This document shows, in pieces, positions 43,360-52,103 of a stretch of 64,000 bases of DNA. How positions within the stretch are numbered: position 1 is the stretch's first letter; the number at the start of each line of letters is the position of its first letter. The DNA lies in NCBI RefSeq assembly GCF_021026315.1, contig NZ_JAJNCX010000012.1, positions 1 to 64,000 of the forward strand, read 5' to 3'. Under the pieces are notes generated by a model. The model searched no databases, had not been told where the DNA came from, and saw only the letters and a list, made by a program, of their open reading frames with translations. The translations under genes and the position numbers were made by a program. This stretch comes from Rhizobium sp. C4 (GTDB taxonomy: Bacteria; Pseudomonadota; Alphaproteobacteria; Rhizobiales; Rhizobiaceae).

Positions 43360-44904
43360 TTAGGCGAGGTCGAACTCGACCCACAGTTTCGAATTGGAGC
43401 GAATGGCTCTTAGTGAACCGGACGGCCGCTCAAGCGCCTCCGGAAGCGCTCCGGAGCCCAGCCAGCTGTCGTCTGCCCGCACCGTTCGCCCGCCCGTTTT
43501 CTTTTCCAACGCGTCCAGGATGCCGTGGAACGGCATTTCGCCCCAGCCCACCTTCTTCGCATCTGCCTGGTTGGTCGGAATGAACGCGGAGAGATCTGGA
43601 CTCGTCATCAGCTCCATCCCCTTTGCCTGCGCAGTCGCGTTCTGACTGCCGTGGTGTCCGACCTTGTAGAAGACCGTTCGAGCAAGCAGATCTGACGCTG
43701 TGACTGTCGCATCCCCAATTTTCCAGTTCAAATCCTGCCAGCTCAACCAACTTCCGATCTGGGCATCACCAGGAAACAGGAAGACCCGTCCGCTGTCGAT
43801 CATTTCGAATGCCAGCACGAGGCTGGTGTTGTTGACACCGCGATCGAGCTGCATGGCGAGGTCAGCGGCAATGCCCAACCAGTCTGCATCAATCCGGCGC
43901 CAGGACTGGTCCCTCACCGTTTCATCATCGATCCTGGGCTTGGCACTCGTCGTCGGTAAGCTTTCCGAGTAATGCCTTCGAACAAAATCGGATGTCTCTC
44001 CGTCCACCGACCCGGCCAGGATGTCTGAAAGCGGAGTCCCGATATGCGGGTCAAAAGGGCACGCATCGTCTGCAGGATAGGCGGCACTATCCGCATTGTT
44101 GGCATCTAGCGCGGCACGCAAGGGCTTCAGGAATTGAGGGGCCCTGTCGGCAGCCAGCGGATATTGCTCGCTCGCCTTGGTCTCCAGCTTCAGTGCATCC
44201 CTGCTACGTGGCGGGCCAAGCACGTAGATGCGGATGTTTGGCAGGCCGGGGATCGAGAATGGGGCAGTCTCCGGCCCCATGTAGACAGGCGGCTGCCTTT
44301 TCGAAAGCGCGGCGGCGGCGTCCCGCGCAGCCCGAACTTTCTCCCCCGCCGCTCCGAATTGGAATCCCAGCACCGAATTCAAGCTATCACGGAGGCCACC
44401 CACGTAGCTGTCTAAGCCCTTGACCGCGTCCAATTTAGCGCTCGCGTCCTTCAGAGCAGCGAGGGCCTGGGTCTTGAACCTGTCAAATGCGATAGCATCG
44501 GGATCCTTCGGGTTCTCACTCCAGGCCATCCAGACTTCGTCGACGGCGAATTTGTTTTTGTCGAAGATCTCCGCCGCACTGGTGAAACCAGAAACATGAT
44601 CCCAGTGTTCGTGCGTCACGACCAGGACGTCGATCTTTCCGCCTGTCTCTTTCTTTATATCGGCAGCGATATCCCGAATGAGATCTCCACCGCCGGTAAT
44701 AGAGCTGTGAACGCCGCAGTCTATCAGCATCCGAAACATGGAGCCGTCGGACTTGCGAAATGTAAGGAGATGGCTGTCACCTATACCTTGGCAGTAGTGG
44801 CGAACGGTAAGCGCGGGAAGAGCGCTGTTCAACAGGGAAGACGGTGCTGTCGCGTTTGCAGCTGCCGATGTCCTTTTTCTTTTCTTTGCGGGTGCCTTAG
44901 CCAT
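43360..44904 (-). CDS. ComEC-type metallo-beta-lactamase-fold hydrolase
   Basis: A 514-residue soluble protein starting MAKAPAKKRKRTSAA (44904), with a Lys/Arg-rich tail and no signal peptide. The metallo-beta-lactamase metal site is complete: LVVTHEHWDHVSGF (His98, His100, Asp102, His103), LFPGDAQIGSW (Asp) and KVGHHGSQNA (His). GHHGS is typical of the ComEC/Rec2 MBL branch, many of whose free-standing members occur in conflict systems and probably hydrolyse nucleic acids or nucleotides. It overlaps the protease-fusion gene by 8 bases. The substrate is unknown. Confidence 0.85.
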   Translation of the reverse strand: MAKAPAKKRKRTSAAANATAPSSLLNSALPALTVRHYCQGIGDSHLLTFRKSDGSMFRMLIDCGVHSSITGGGDLIRDIAADIKKETGGKIDVLVVTHEHWDHVSGFTSAAEIFDKNKFAVDEVWMAWSENPKDPDAIAFDRFKTQALAALKDASAKLDAVKGLDSYVGGLRDSLNSVLGFQFGAAGEKVRAARDAAAALSKRQPPVYMGPETAPFSIPGLPNIRIYVLGPPRSRDALKLETKASEQYPLAADRAPQFLKPLRAALDANNADSAAYPADDACPFDPHIGTPLSDILAGSVDGETSDFVRRHYSESLPTTSAKPRIDDETVRDQSWRRIDADWLGIAADLAMQLDRGVNNTSLVLAFEMIDSGRVFLFPGDAQIGSWLSWQDLNWKIGDATVTASDLLARTVFYKVGHHGSQNATAQAKGMELMTSPDLSAFIPTNQADAKKVGWGEMPFHGILDALEKKTGGRTVRADDSWLGSGALPEALERPSGSLRAIRSNSKLWVEFDLA

Positions 44905-47900
44905 GGTCGTGTCCCCCATGATCTGCATGCAGCATCGCGAACGGCTCGGACGTAGTTTCACCGAAATACAGTGCTCTCAGCGGCGAAATGTAATGGGCTG
45001 CGGCAGCTTTCGCCTGTCGCTCCTGGCGCGCATTACTTCCCGTATTCTTGATTATCGCGTAACGGATTTCCTCCTGCCCCTTACGCGGATCGATGATCAC
45101 CGTGGCGCCTCCGCGAAACCAGAGGAATTCCTCGCCGGTTTTCACGCCTTCCATCGCCATCGTTCCGTCGGGTCTCAGTGGAACACGCTGCTGGATCGTG
45201 ACTATCACCTCGGTGCGAAACGATCCGTCCGGCTCGACGCGGCGTGTTGGCCGCACGCCATAGACGTCGAACGTCGTGCCGCCCTTATCGGGCTTCTTGA
45301 GCAATGTACCATCGTCCCGGTAACGCGGCAGGTCGGGCAACAAACCGAAATGTGCGTGGATCCCCGGGTTATCCAGCAGAACGCTCTTCAATCCCGTCCA
45401 CATCTTCCAACGGTTACTTTCGTTGAGTTCGAATATTTTCGACCGGGTCAGCTTACGATCCCATCCTAGATCGATCCCTTTCAGGATATTTTCCAGCCAT
45501 GGCGTGGCAACCGCCGGCGTATCCCAAGTCAGCGTTTCCTCCGAAATGGTCCGCACATCGCGCGGCAAAAGTTTCCACTTCCGGAAGGAATCCATGAAGG
45601 CCAGCCGATAATTGTAGGTGTCCTCTGGAAAGACATCTAAATCGGCCGTGATCACGGCTCTGAGATACTCACCAAACGTAATATCTACCGCCGGGCAATA
45701 ATCGAGAGCCCGAATACACATGTCGAGCATGCTGCGTGCAGTCTTGACGACGTCTTCCGTCAGACGTTCTACAAGCCCCGGGTGCAAAGCACCGGCTGGC
45801 AAGATGCCACTCCCGCCTGTCGCGAGTTGGATGAGGCTTTGCGTTCGCCGCGCGACGATTGCCTGGAAGGCATCGTAGACCGCAAAGACGAGGATCGAGC
45901 CTCGGTCATGGGGTTCAAGGGTTTTCTCATAGTCGAGCTCTGCCATCTTCGGTTTGGCATAATCGCGAAGAGGGCCGGATCGACCGCTCCCTTCCCCAAA
46001 CTGAATGGCGAGACCCGACAGGAGATTAACGGCCGAAAGATTGCCACGGGTTCGAGCGATTTCGAAACTGACAAGTTCCTTCATGGTGAAGTGCTGGAAC
46101 AGCGCAACGATATCGGCAAACCCTTCGTGAAACGCAGGCACGTCCGGATTAGAAGCCTCTTGGAAACGGCGATGCAGACCATCAAGGAGTGCATGCGAGG
46201 TTTCATGCGCGATGATATCGAAGGATAAGCAGGAGAAGACCATGGATCCCGGCGCGGTCGTGTCATCGCCGCCGCTATCTGCCGGAAAATAGCCGAATAG
46301 CAAGGCCTTCTTGTCCGGGCTATAATAGGCATTCTCCATGCGCAGTCCATGCGGATAGATGCGCAGTCGCGGCACTTCATACCCCTTCGACTTCCGGTCG
46401 CCATCACGCCCGATATAGCTGGCATAACGCGGTGCCCAGAGAGCTCGACGCCCCAGCGCCCGCTCAAAGTGACCTATCGTCGTCATGGCCACGGCATAGA
46501 CCATCTGCTGGTGGAATTGCGGGTTGCCTTCCGAGGGAGTAAGGCCATCCTGGGCAAGCAGACGCTTGTCGTTGAGATCGACAGGATCATAGACACGGTT
46601 CGAAGCCGGATCGACATCGACCACTTCGATGTACTCACCCACCGGCCCTGGCATGAGCGACCCGTCCGGCCGCTCATCATCCCACGGTACCGAAAGGGTC
46701 GCCTGGTGAATCGCGACCGAATCCAGTTTCTTGCTGACCGCCGGATCGAGCGCATAAACTCGCAGCCGTCGTGCCGGCGGGGTGACCGCCCGAGGCTTTC
46801 GCGCGATCGGCGGCGGCGTCGGCGGAGCTGATACAGCCGTCGTAGCCACGGCGGCTCGGCCAAGAGCGGCCTCCAGCACAGCTCGCAGGGGCTTGGACGG
46901 ATTGCCCTCGTCGAGAGCGGCCTCCAGATAACGATTGCGGGCAGCGGCTGATATCTGTGCCGGATCCGCATCTGGATCGGAGATCGCCTGATCTACAGAA
47001 GCGACACGCTGCGCCATCTGTGTCAGCTCAAGTGCGAGCATACGCTGTTTCTGCCGCGCTTGCGGTCCCTCCGGAGCCAGACTGACGCCGCCACCAATGA
47101 GGAGGTTGAGCCAGCTCCAGGAATCGGTCGCAAGTTTTAGTTTCTTCAGCTTGTTCGCGGCCAGCGGCAAGACGGCAAGCGCGTCTTCCGCTCGCAGGAC
47201 GCCCTGACCGATCTTCTCCTGGGTTTCCTGCGCGTTCATTTTCGCAGTAGATTTCAGGGCTGTGCTGAAGAGCGCGTGACGAACCGCCTCGACGCGCATC
47301 CATGGCTCCGGATAGTTCTTCACCGTGTCCCAGTGCTCGGCTAGCCACAAGGCGGCAGCAGCAGCAATCTGTGGCGTCGCAGCCGAGGTGCCAGCGCCGT
47401 CCATGTCGACGATTTTGCCGCAATCAATTTCTGCCCAAGGAACGTTGGGGGTGAAGGCTCCCAGCGCCGTTGCCATCTTGCTGTCGGGACCATAGTTGCC
47501 CTGCATCGTTCCGGATGCGAGGCCCGAATAGGAGCGACCATCGCTCATCACACCGCAAGCCGCCAGAACGCGCTGGTAGCGGGCCGGGAAAACGATGCTC
47601 TTCGGCGATGGCCTATAAGCATAATTGTTACCTGCAGCGGTGACCATGACCACACCGTGCTCGTAGGCAAGATTGACGGCGTCTACGAGGGCTGCCGAGG
47701 ACAATCCGCCCATGCTCATGGAAAGCACATGGGCGCCCTGCTGGCGAGCATAGTCGAAACCCTGCACGAGTGTCGACGTACTGAAGCGCACGACCCAGTT
47801 CGCCACCCGCACTGGAATGATTTGCACGAGCGGAGCGCCGCCGACATAGTCGGAAAACCCCAGCCAGCCCGGTGAGGTGCCATCCAGCCTGTTGCCCGCC

Positions 47901-48574
47901 AGCAGGCTGAGCGTTCCTGTACCGTGCCCGCGATTGCTCAACGTCCCGGCGGGCGCATGATCAATCGCATCGTTTGGGCCGTGGCCGTCATCGACGAAAT
48001 TGCGCCAGAGCGCATTATTTACGATCCCGACGGGCCGCGTCTGGTGTTTCGGATCAAAGCCCGTGTCGAGGTGAGCAACGGTTATCCTTTCCTGCTTATT
48101 GCCGACCTTCCGACGCGCCGCGTCGAACTGGCTGAAGGCTGAGCCGGAATTCCAGGCGACTACTCCCATTTTGACCGCTTTTCGGCCGCTGTCGTCCTGA
48201 TCGTCGAAAACGCAGACAGGGCTGGCGCTCGCCGCCATGCCGCGGTCGCCGTTCGCGTCTTTGTAGTCCCATTGCTGGACCAGATCGGGTTCGACGGCCA
48301 GCATCTGCGCTCCGCCCGCGGCTGCAAAGGCCGAACCGCGATCGACGACAGCATGGGCATCATCCCATGGATTGTCCGAGTTCCTGAAATCTGCACCGAT
48401 CTTGAGCCAAGTGGCCCCCTGCCCGGCCTGAACTGTCATGCCGGCGGCCGGGTCCGGAGGCATGCTCAAGACAGGCTCGACTGAACCCGCCTTTAGGCCG
48501 AGAGTTCGTTTGTTCGCCGTGAACGCAGTACCGTCCCCAACAACCTTGACAAGCAGACCTGCGATATCAGCCAC
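44897..48574 (-). CDS. Fusion of subtilisin-like serine protease and gluzincin metalloprotease
   Basis: A 1225-residue protein without a signal peptide, thus probably cytoplasmic. Residues 160 to 470 form an S8 protease with the full triad: Asp170 in VAHLDTGFD, His217 in NRGHGTGTLS, Ser397 in GAGTSAATPQIA, plus oxyanion Asn316 in TAAGNN. An Ala/Pro-rich linker (about 570-605) leads to a zinc metalloprotease: DIIAHETSHALLDGL (HExxH, His790, Glu791, His794) and HEGFADIVALF, with Glu817 as third ligand 22 residues later, the gluzincin (M4-like) spacing. The last 200 residues are unassigned. It heads an operon with the MBL and membrane proteins. Two intact proteases of different chemistry in one intracellular chain is unusual. 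Confidence 0.88.
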   Translation of the reverse strand: MADIAGLLVKVVGDGTAFTANKRTLGLKAGSVEPVLSMPPDPAAGMTVQAGQGATWLKIGADFRNSDNPWDDAHAVVDRGSAFAAAGGAQMLAVEPDLVQQWDYKDANGDRGMAASASPVCVFDDQDDSGRKAVKMGVVAWNSGSAFSQFDAARRKVGNKQERITVAHLDTGFDPKHQTRPVGIVNNALWRNFVDDGHGPNDAIDHAPAGTLSNRGHGTGTLSLLAGNRLDGTSPGWLGFSDYVGGAPLVQIIPVRVANWVVRFSTSTLVQGFDYARQQGAHVLSMSMGGLSSAALVDAVNLAYEHGVVMVTAAGNNYAYRPSPKSIVFPARYQRVLAACGVMSDGRSYSGLASGTMQGNYGPDSKMATALGAFTPNVPWAEIDCGKIVDMDGAGTSAATPQIAAAAALWLAEHWDTVKNYPEPWMRVEAVRHALFSTALKSTAKMNAQETQEKIGQGVLRAEDALAVLPLAANKLKKLKLATDSWSWLNLLIGGGVSLAPEGPQARQKQRMLALELTQMAQRVASVDQAISDPDADPAQISAAARNRYLEAALDEGNPSKPLRAVLEAALGRAAVATTAVSAPPTPPPIARKPRAVTPPARRLRVYALDPAVSKKLDSVAIHQATLSVPWDDERPDGSLMPGPVGEYIEVVDVDPASNRVYDPVDLNDKRLLAQDGLTPSEGNPQFHQQMVYAVAMTTIGHFERALGRRALWAPRYASYIGRDGDRKSKGYEVPRLRIYPHGLRMENAYYSPDKKALLFGYFPADSGGDDTTAPGSMVFSCLSFDIIAHETSHALLDGLHRRFQEASNPDVPAFHEGFADIVALFQHFTMKELVSFEIARTRGNLSAVNLLSGLAIQFGEGSGRSGPLRDYAKPKMAELDYEKTLEPHDRGSILVFAVYDAFQAIVARRTQSLIQLATGGSGILPAGALHPGLVERLTEDVVKTARSMLDMCIRALDYCPAVDITFGEYLRAVITADLDVFPEDTYNYRLAFMDSFRKWKLLPRDVRTISEETLTWDTPAVATPWLENILKGIDLGWDRKLTRSKIFELNESNRWKMWTGLKSVLLDNPGIHAHFGLLPDLPRYRDDGTLLKKPDKGGTTFDVYGVRPTRRVEPDGSFRTEVIVTIQQRVPLRPDGTMAMEGVKTGEEFLWFRGGATVIIDPRKGQEEIRYAIIKNTGSNARQERQAKAAAAHYISPLRALYFGETTSEPFAMLHADHGGHDHG

Positions 48575-48924
48575 GTCTCAGCCCCCAACTGCGCGAAGTA
48601 TCGGATCGGACTTCGAACTCATCTCTCAATCGATTGAGATCGAAATCAAAGATATAATGATCAACCAGAGGACGAATTCAACGTAATTCTTCACGTGTAC
48701 GAGATTCATTCGATTGGCGTCAGTATTGAATGCACGCCTAGTGGGAGAATTTTTTTTGCCAACGCCAGCATTGAGACTGGGGCGCAAGGGCAATGGAACC
48801 TGCCAGTTCTGCTCGTAATTTGATCGCTTCGAAGCGAACCTGCCGCTTCTGCTGTCTAAGTTTTCAAGAGCGAGTACAGCTCGAGTCTGATGTAGCTGTC
48901 AGCCGGCCACGGTTTTGACCCGTT
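48575..48924. other. Upstream region of the protease operon
   Basis: This 350-base gap separates the protease-fusion gene from the nuclease gene and presumably contains the protease operon promoter. Two imperfect copies of AACCTGCC(A/G)nTTCTGCT(C/G) lie at about 48797 and 48837, 40 bases apart. An AT-rich stretch runs from 48650 to 48760. No gene is seen. Confidence 0.5.
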
Positions 48925-49725
48925 TTAAGGAAGATTGGCATCGATCCAGTCTGCTATATCAGTGAACAGAATGTCGGCCTCCGGGCTCCCCGCAGTGATC
49001 GAACCGTGAGGCTGAATGCAATGATAGGCGGTCATCGCCGCGGCGCCTTTGGCAAAGCCTGTCCGGCGAGCAAATACATTGAAGCTGTGCAGGTTCTCTT
49101 GGCGGTAGGTAATTTGAGAACTGTAATAAGGATCGCCGGCGAAATTGCCCGGATAGATCGCCTGTGGCGGCACCCCCAATCCGAGATGGGATCGATGCCC
49201 ATCGAGGATGGTGACGTCGTAGAGCCGGGCGACAAGGGCACGCATTTCATCAATACTGCCCGACGTGGCGACATCCTTGCACTCAACCGCAATACGCGGA
49301 CGGCCAAATGGGTTCCCGCCATGTAGGCGTAGCGTAGTTCCCACCTGCTGCGGCACAATAGCGATGTCCAATTCATGTGCTGCGCCGCTGCGGCCTTCGA
49401 ACTGCACACCGTTCCAAACCTCCCAAACTTTCGTGCTACCTGATTTCTGAAAACCTATGCAGCTTGCATTGCCGGGCCCGGCCGAAGCCGGTGAAATCCC
49501 TGCTGGAGCGCCACCCCGCTGGATGAAGTCAAGTGTTGGATCGCCTGGGTTCATTCGCGTCCCATCAGAGCGTTGTAGCCATACGTCATGGCCGCGGCTA
49601 GACAGCTTCGCAGCTATGCCTGTCATGACGAACAACTCGAATATCCTGCCAGCACCGTTCGCATGCCTTAGGATTGCAACGCTGCCGAGAACGGCATTAA
49701 GGGCTGATTGAACATCCGTGATCAA
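48925..49725 (-). CDS. PD-(D/E)XK-like restriction endonuclease-fold protein
   Basis: A 266-residue protein with the core of the restriction-endonuclease fold: Glu30 in RIFELFVM on the first helix, Asp120 in HELDIAIVPQ, and Glu148-x-Lys150 in RIAVECKD. Three acidic residues and a Lys in this order and spacing are the metal-binding site of PD-(D/E)XK nucleases. Its ATG overlaps the stop of the upstream 170-residue gene by 4 bases. It lies 350 bases before the protease operon in the same orientation, and could be the effector of that cluster or a small two-gene system of its own. The target is unknown. Confidence 0.75.
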   Translation of the reverse strand: MITDVQSALNAVLGSVAILRHANGAGRIFELFVMTGIAAKLSSRGHDVWLQRSDGTRMNPGDPTLDFIQRGGAPAGISPASAGPGNASCIGFQKSGSTKVWEVWNGVQFEGRSGAAHELDIAIVPQQVGTTLRLHGGNPFGRPRIAVECKDVATSGSIDEMRALVARLYDVTILDGHRSHLGLGVPPQAIYPGNFAGDPYYSSQITYRQENLHSFNVFARRTGFAKGAAAMTAYHCIQPHGSITAGSPEADILFTDIADWIDANLP

Positions 49726-50234
49726 AGCGACTTCCGCCTCTCAGTAGCCTCACCAAGCCACCGCTCAAGCGCAACATGCAGCTCCCGCACTGCCAATTGC
49801 CCAGCGGATCGATCTTCTACCGTCACCAGCGCAGCCTCCCCGTCGTCCTGTAGGCTGAAATTCACGGATGATTGTGCTGCTGACGAATCCTTCATCGGGT
49901 CACCGTTGATGACGAGCCGATGCATTCGGTCAATCGATACGTCCATCATGTCGAGGGCGTTCTCGAGACGTTCGGCGACATAGTGTGCCGCCCAAGAGAG
50001 TTGCTCATCTCCTTCTAGAGGCGAGCTCTGAACACTGACCGCGACCCGGTCGGCGGTTCTACGTGGTTCGCGATCCTGTCTCGCGAGGACACGCGCCAAT
50101 GCTAAATCGTCACTACTCTCCTCGTTGACGACCCCGGCGTCAATGCCTTCCACCAGTTCAAAAACGAGCCAATCGGCACCGGCTGCCACCAGTGTTTCAA
50201 AAAGCTGAAGAAGGCGAGGGTCCAAAATGGCCAA
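49722..50234 (-). CDS. Unknown acidic protein coupled to the PD-(D/E)XK nuclease
   Basis: A 170-residue protein starting MAILDPRLLQLFETLVAAGADWLVFELVEGI. It is acidic, has no Cys, signal peptide or membrane helix, and is predicted mixed helix/strand. I do not recognise a family. The 4-base overlap (ATGA) with the nuclease gene indicates a two-protein unit, such as a regulator, specificity partner or inhibitor of the nuclease. It is the most upstream gene of the accessory block that ends at the cyd operon. Confidence 0.65.
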   Translation of the reverse strand: MAILDPRLLQLFETLVAAGADWLVFELVEGIDAGVVNEESSDDLALARVLARQDREPRRTADRVAVSVQSSPLEGDEQLSWAAHYVAERLENALDMMDVSIDRMHRLVINGDPMKDSSAAQSSVNFSLQDDGEAALVTVEDRSAGQLAVRELHVALERWLGEATERRKSL

Positions 50235-50800
50235 AAGACGGTCTCCCGACGTTCATTGCAACCATGAATACAGTAGATCGCCGTTAGAATCTCCCAGATA
50301 ATTGAGCACGGCGGGGCTTAACTGCTAAATGAGCAAACATCTTGGTATAAACGCACTTTTTTCACTGCAAATGGATGGGATAAGGGCGAAAAGCAGACAA
50401 ATTCACGAGGCCGGCGGAAGTGCTCCTGTTGAATGCGTTCTTCACTGCCAAGGTCTTGAAGGGACTTGAACTGCCGACCCGTCGTTTGCCGATACGGCTG
50501 CGCCAGATTTCAATGTAGAGCTCGCTGCTTGCTCTCGGAAATGGCTGCTAGGGGCCGGCAGCGGAATGGCCGGACCTGGAAATGATCTCTCCAATCCGGA
50601 CATCCGCCAGAACAGTTTCTGCTGTAATTTCTGCCCATAACTGACCTTCGCGACCGGTGCCGCGATCGCCTGAGCTTCATAAGCCCTCAACCTGAATTCC
50701 ATGCTCCGCCAGCCAATCCTTTCTCCAATGGCCTGCCACAACGATCAGTCGGCGACCTGAAGAGAGCTTGTCGGCCGTCACGTTCAAAATCTCCTGGACG
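50235..50800. other. Gap between accessory block and cyd operon
   Basis: About 570 bases. A 99-codon frame on the minus strand (50442-50741) has no motif or start signal and is probably not a gene. A separate minus-strand stretch at about 50680-50790 (RRLIVVAGHWRKDWLAEHGI) reads like a fragment of a real protein and may be a remnant. No terminator with a clear T-run was found. Confidence 0.4.
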
Positions 50801-50932
50801 TTAGCGCACCTTTTTCTTGTTATCGCCGCCATTCATCATCTGCCGGTCCTGCTGCATTTCCAGCCACATTGCGTTGACGACAGCAAAGATTGCGGCGAGC
50901 GGCAGGCCGAGAAGCCAGGCGAAATACCACAT
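50801..50932 (-). CDS. cydX: Cytochrome bd oxidase small subunit CydX
   Basis: A 43-residue protein starting MWYFAWLLGLPLAAIFAVVNAMW, the characteristic CydX (YbgT) start with one membrane helix and a polar, Lys-rich tail. A GGAG site lies 8 bases upstream. It follows cydB by 14 bases. CydX binds CydA near haem d and stabilises the oxidase. Residues WYFAW, the conserved N-terminus and the AMW(L)E motif are all present. Confidence 0.93.
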   Translation of the reverse strand: MWYFAWLLGLPLAAIFAVVNAMWLEMQQDRQMMNGGDNKKKVR

Positions 50933-50946
50933 GGTCTTATCTCCTC

Positions 50947-52098
50947 TTAATAGACGGTTTCGTGGTTGCGGTTGATGTCTGCCTCGGTCACCTTGCCCCA
51001 CAGAACCTTGTAGACCCAGGCCGTGTAGGCCAGGATGATCGGCACGAAGATCACGGCGGCGACCAGCATGACGAAGAGCGTCTGATGCGACGACGAGGCG
51101 TTCCACACGGTCAGCGACGAGCGTGTATCGATCGACGATGGCAGGATGAAGGGGAACATCGTCAGGCCGACCGAGGAGATGATGCCGATGATCGCCAGCT
51201 TCGAATAGAGCATGGTCATCAGGTCCTTGCCGGTGCGCAGGCCATAGAAGGCGAGCAGCGAGCCGAGGAGGCCGACGATGGGGGCGACCGCAATCCACGG
51301 ACGTTCCGCAAACGCGCCGAACCAGCTTGCGGTTCGCGCGGTCTCGCTGAAGGTCGGGTTCGAGGGACCGTTGTTGACGATCTGGCCGACCAGCGCATAG
51401 CCGCCGATGCCCTTGGCGAGCCAGAGGCCGGCCAGCACATAGGTCACGATGGTGACCAGTGCCGCAATCGAGCCAATGGCGCGGGCGCGATCGCGCACGG
51501 GTCCTTCTGCCTTCAACTGCAGCCATGCAGCGCCATGGGTAATCAGCATGGCAACCGAGACGACACCGGTCAGCAGCGCAAAGGGGTTCAGCAGGCCGAA
51601 GAATGTTCCGTCATAGAAGATCTTCAGGTCGTCGTTGAAGCGGAAGGGAACGCCCTGAAGCACATTACCCATGGCGACCCCGAAGATCAGCGCGGGGACG
51701 GCGCCACCGACGAAAAGCGCCCAGTCCCAGCCATTGCGCCAGGCCGCACTGTCGCGCTTCGAACGATACTTGAAGCCGACCGGGCGCAGGATGAGGGCGG
51801 CGAGAACGGCAAACATGGCGAGATAGAAGCCGGAGAAGCTAACCGCATAGAGCGGGGGCCAGGCGGCAAAGATCGCGCCGCCGCCGAGGATGAACCAGAC
51901 CTGGTTGCCTTCCCAGACCGGGCCGATCGTATTGATCGCAACGCGCCGCTCGGTGTCGGTTTTGGCGACGAAGGGAAGGAGTGCGCCGACGCCGAGGTCG
52001 AAACCGTCGGTGAGGGCAAAGCCGGTGAGGAGCACACCGAGCAGGACCCACCAGACCACCCGCAGGATTTCAAAGGGAACAAGTTCGAAGAGAATCAT
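50947..52098 (-). CDS. cydB: Cytochrome bd ubiquinol oxidase subunit II
   Basis: A 383-residue integral membrane protein of the expected length with several long hydrophobic helices. It starts MILFELVPFEILRVVWWVLLGVLLTGFALTDGFDLGVGALLPF, containing the GFDLG motif near the N-terminus that is typical of CydB, and has WEGNQVWFI. It pairs with CydA to form the oxidase core. The gene starts 5 bases after cydA ends. Confidence 0.96.
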   Translation of the reverse strand: MILFELVPFEILRVVWWVLLGVLLTGFALTDGFDLGVGALLPFVAKTDTERRVAINTIGPVWEGNQVWFILGGGAIFAAWPPLYAVSFSGFYLAMFAVLAALILRPVGFKYRSKRDSAAWRNGWDWALFVGGAVPALIFGVAMGNVLQGVPFRFNDDLKIFYDGTFFGLLNPFALLTGVVSVAMLITHGAAWLQLKAEGPVRDRARAIGSIAALVTIVTYVLAGLWLAKGIGGYALVGQIVNNGPSNPTFSETARTASWFGAFAERPWIAVAPIVGLLGSLLAFYGLRTGKDLMTMLYSKLAIIGIISSVGLTMFPFILPSSIDTRSSLTVWNASSSHQTLFVMLVAAVIFVPIILAYTAWVYKVLWGKVTEADINRNHETVY

Positions 52099-52103
52099 GA
52101 TCG

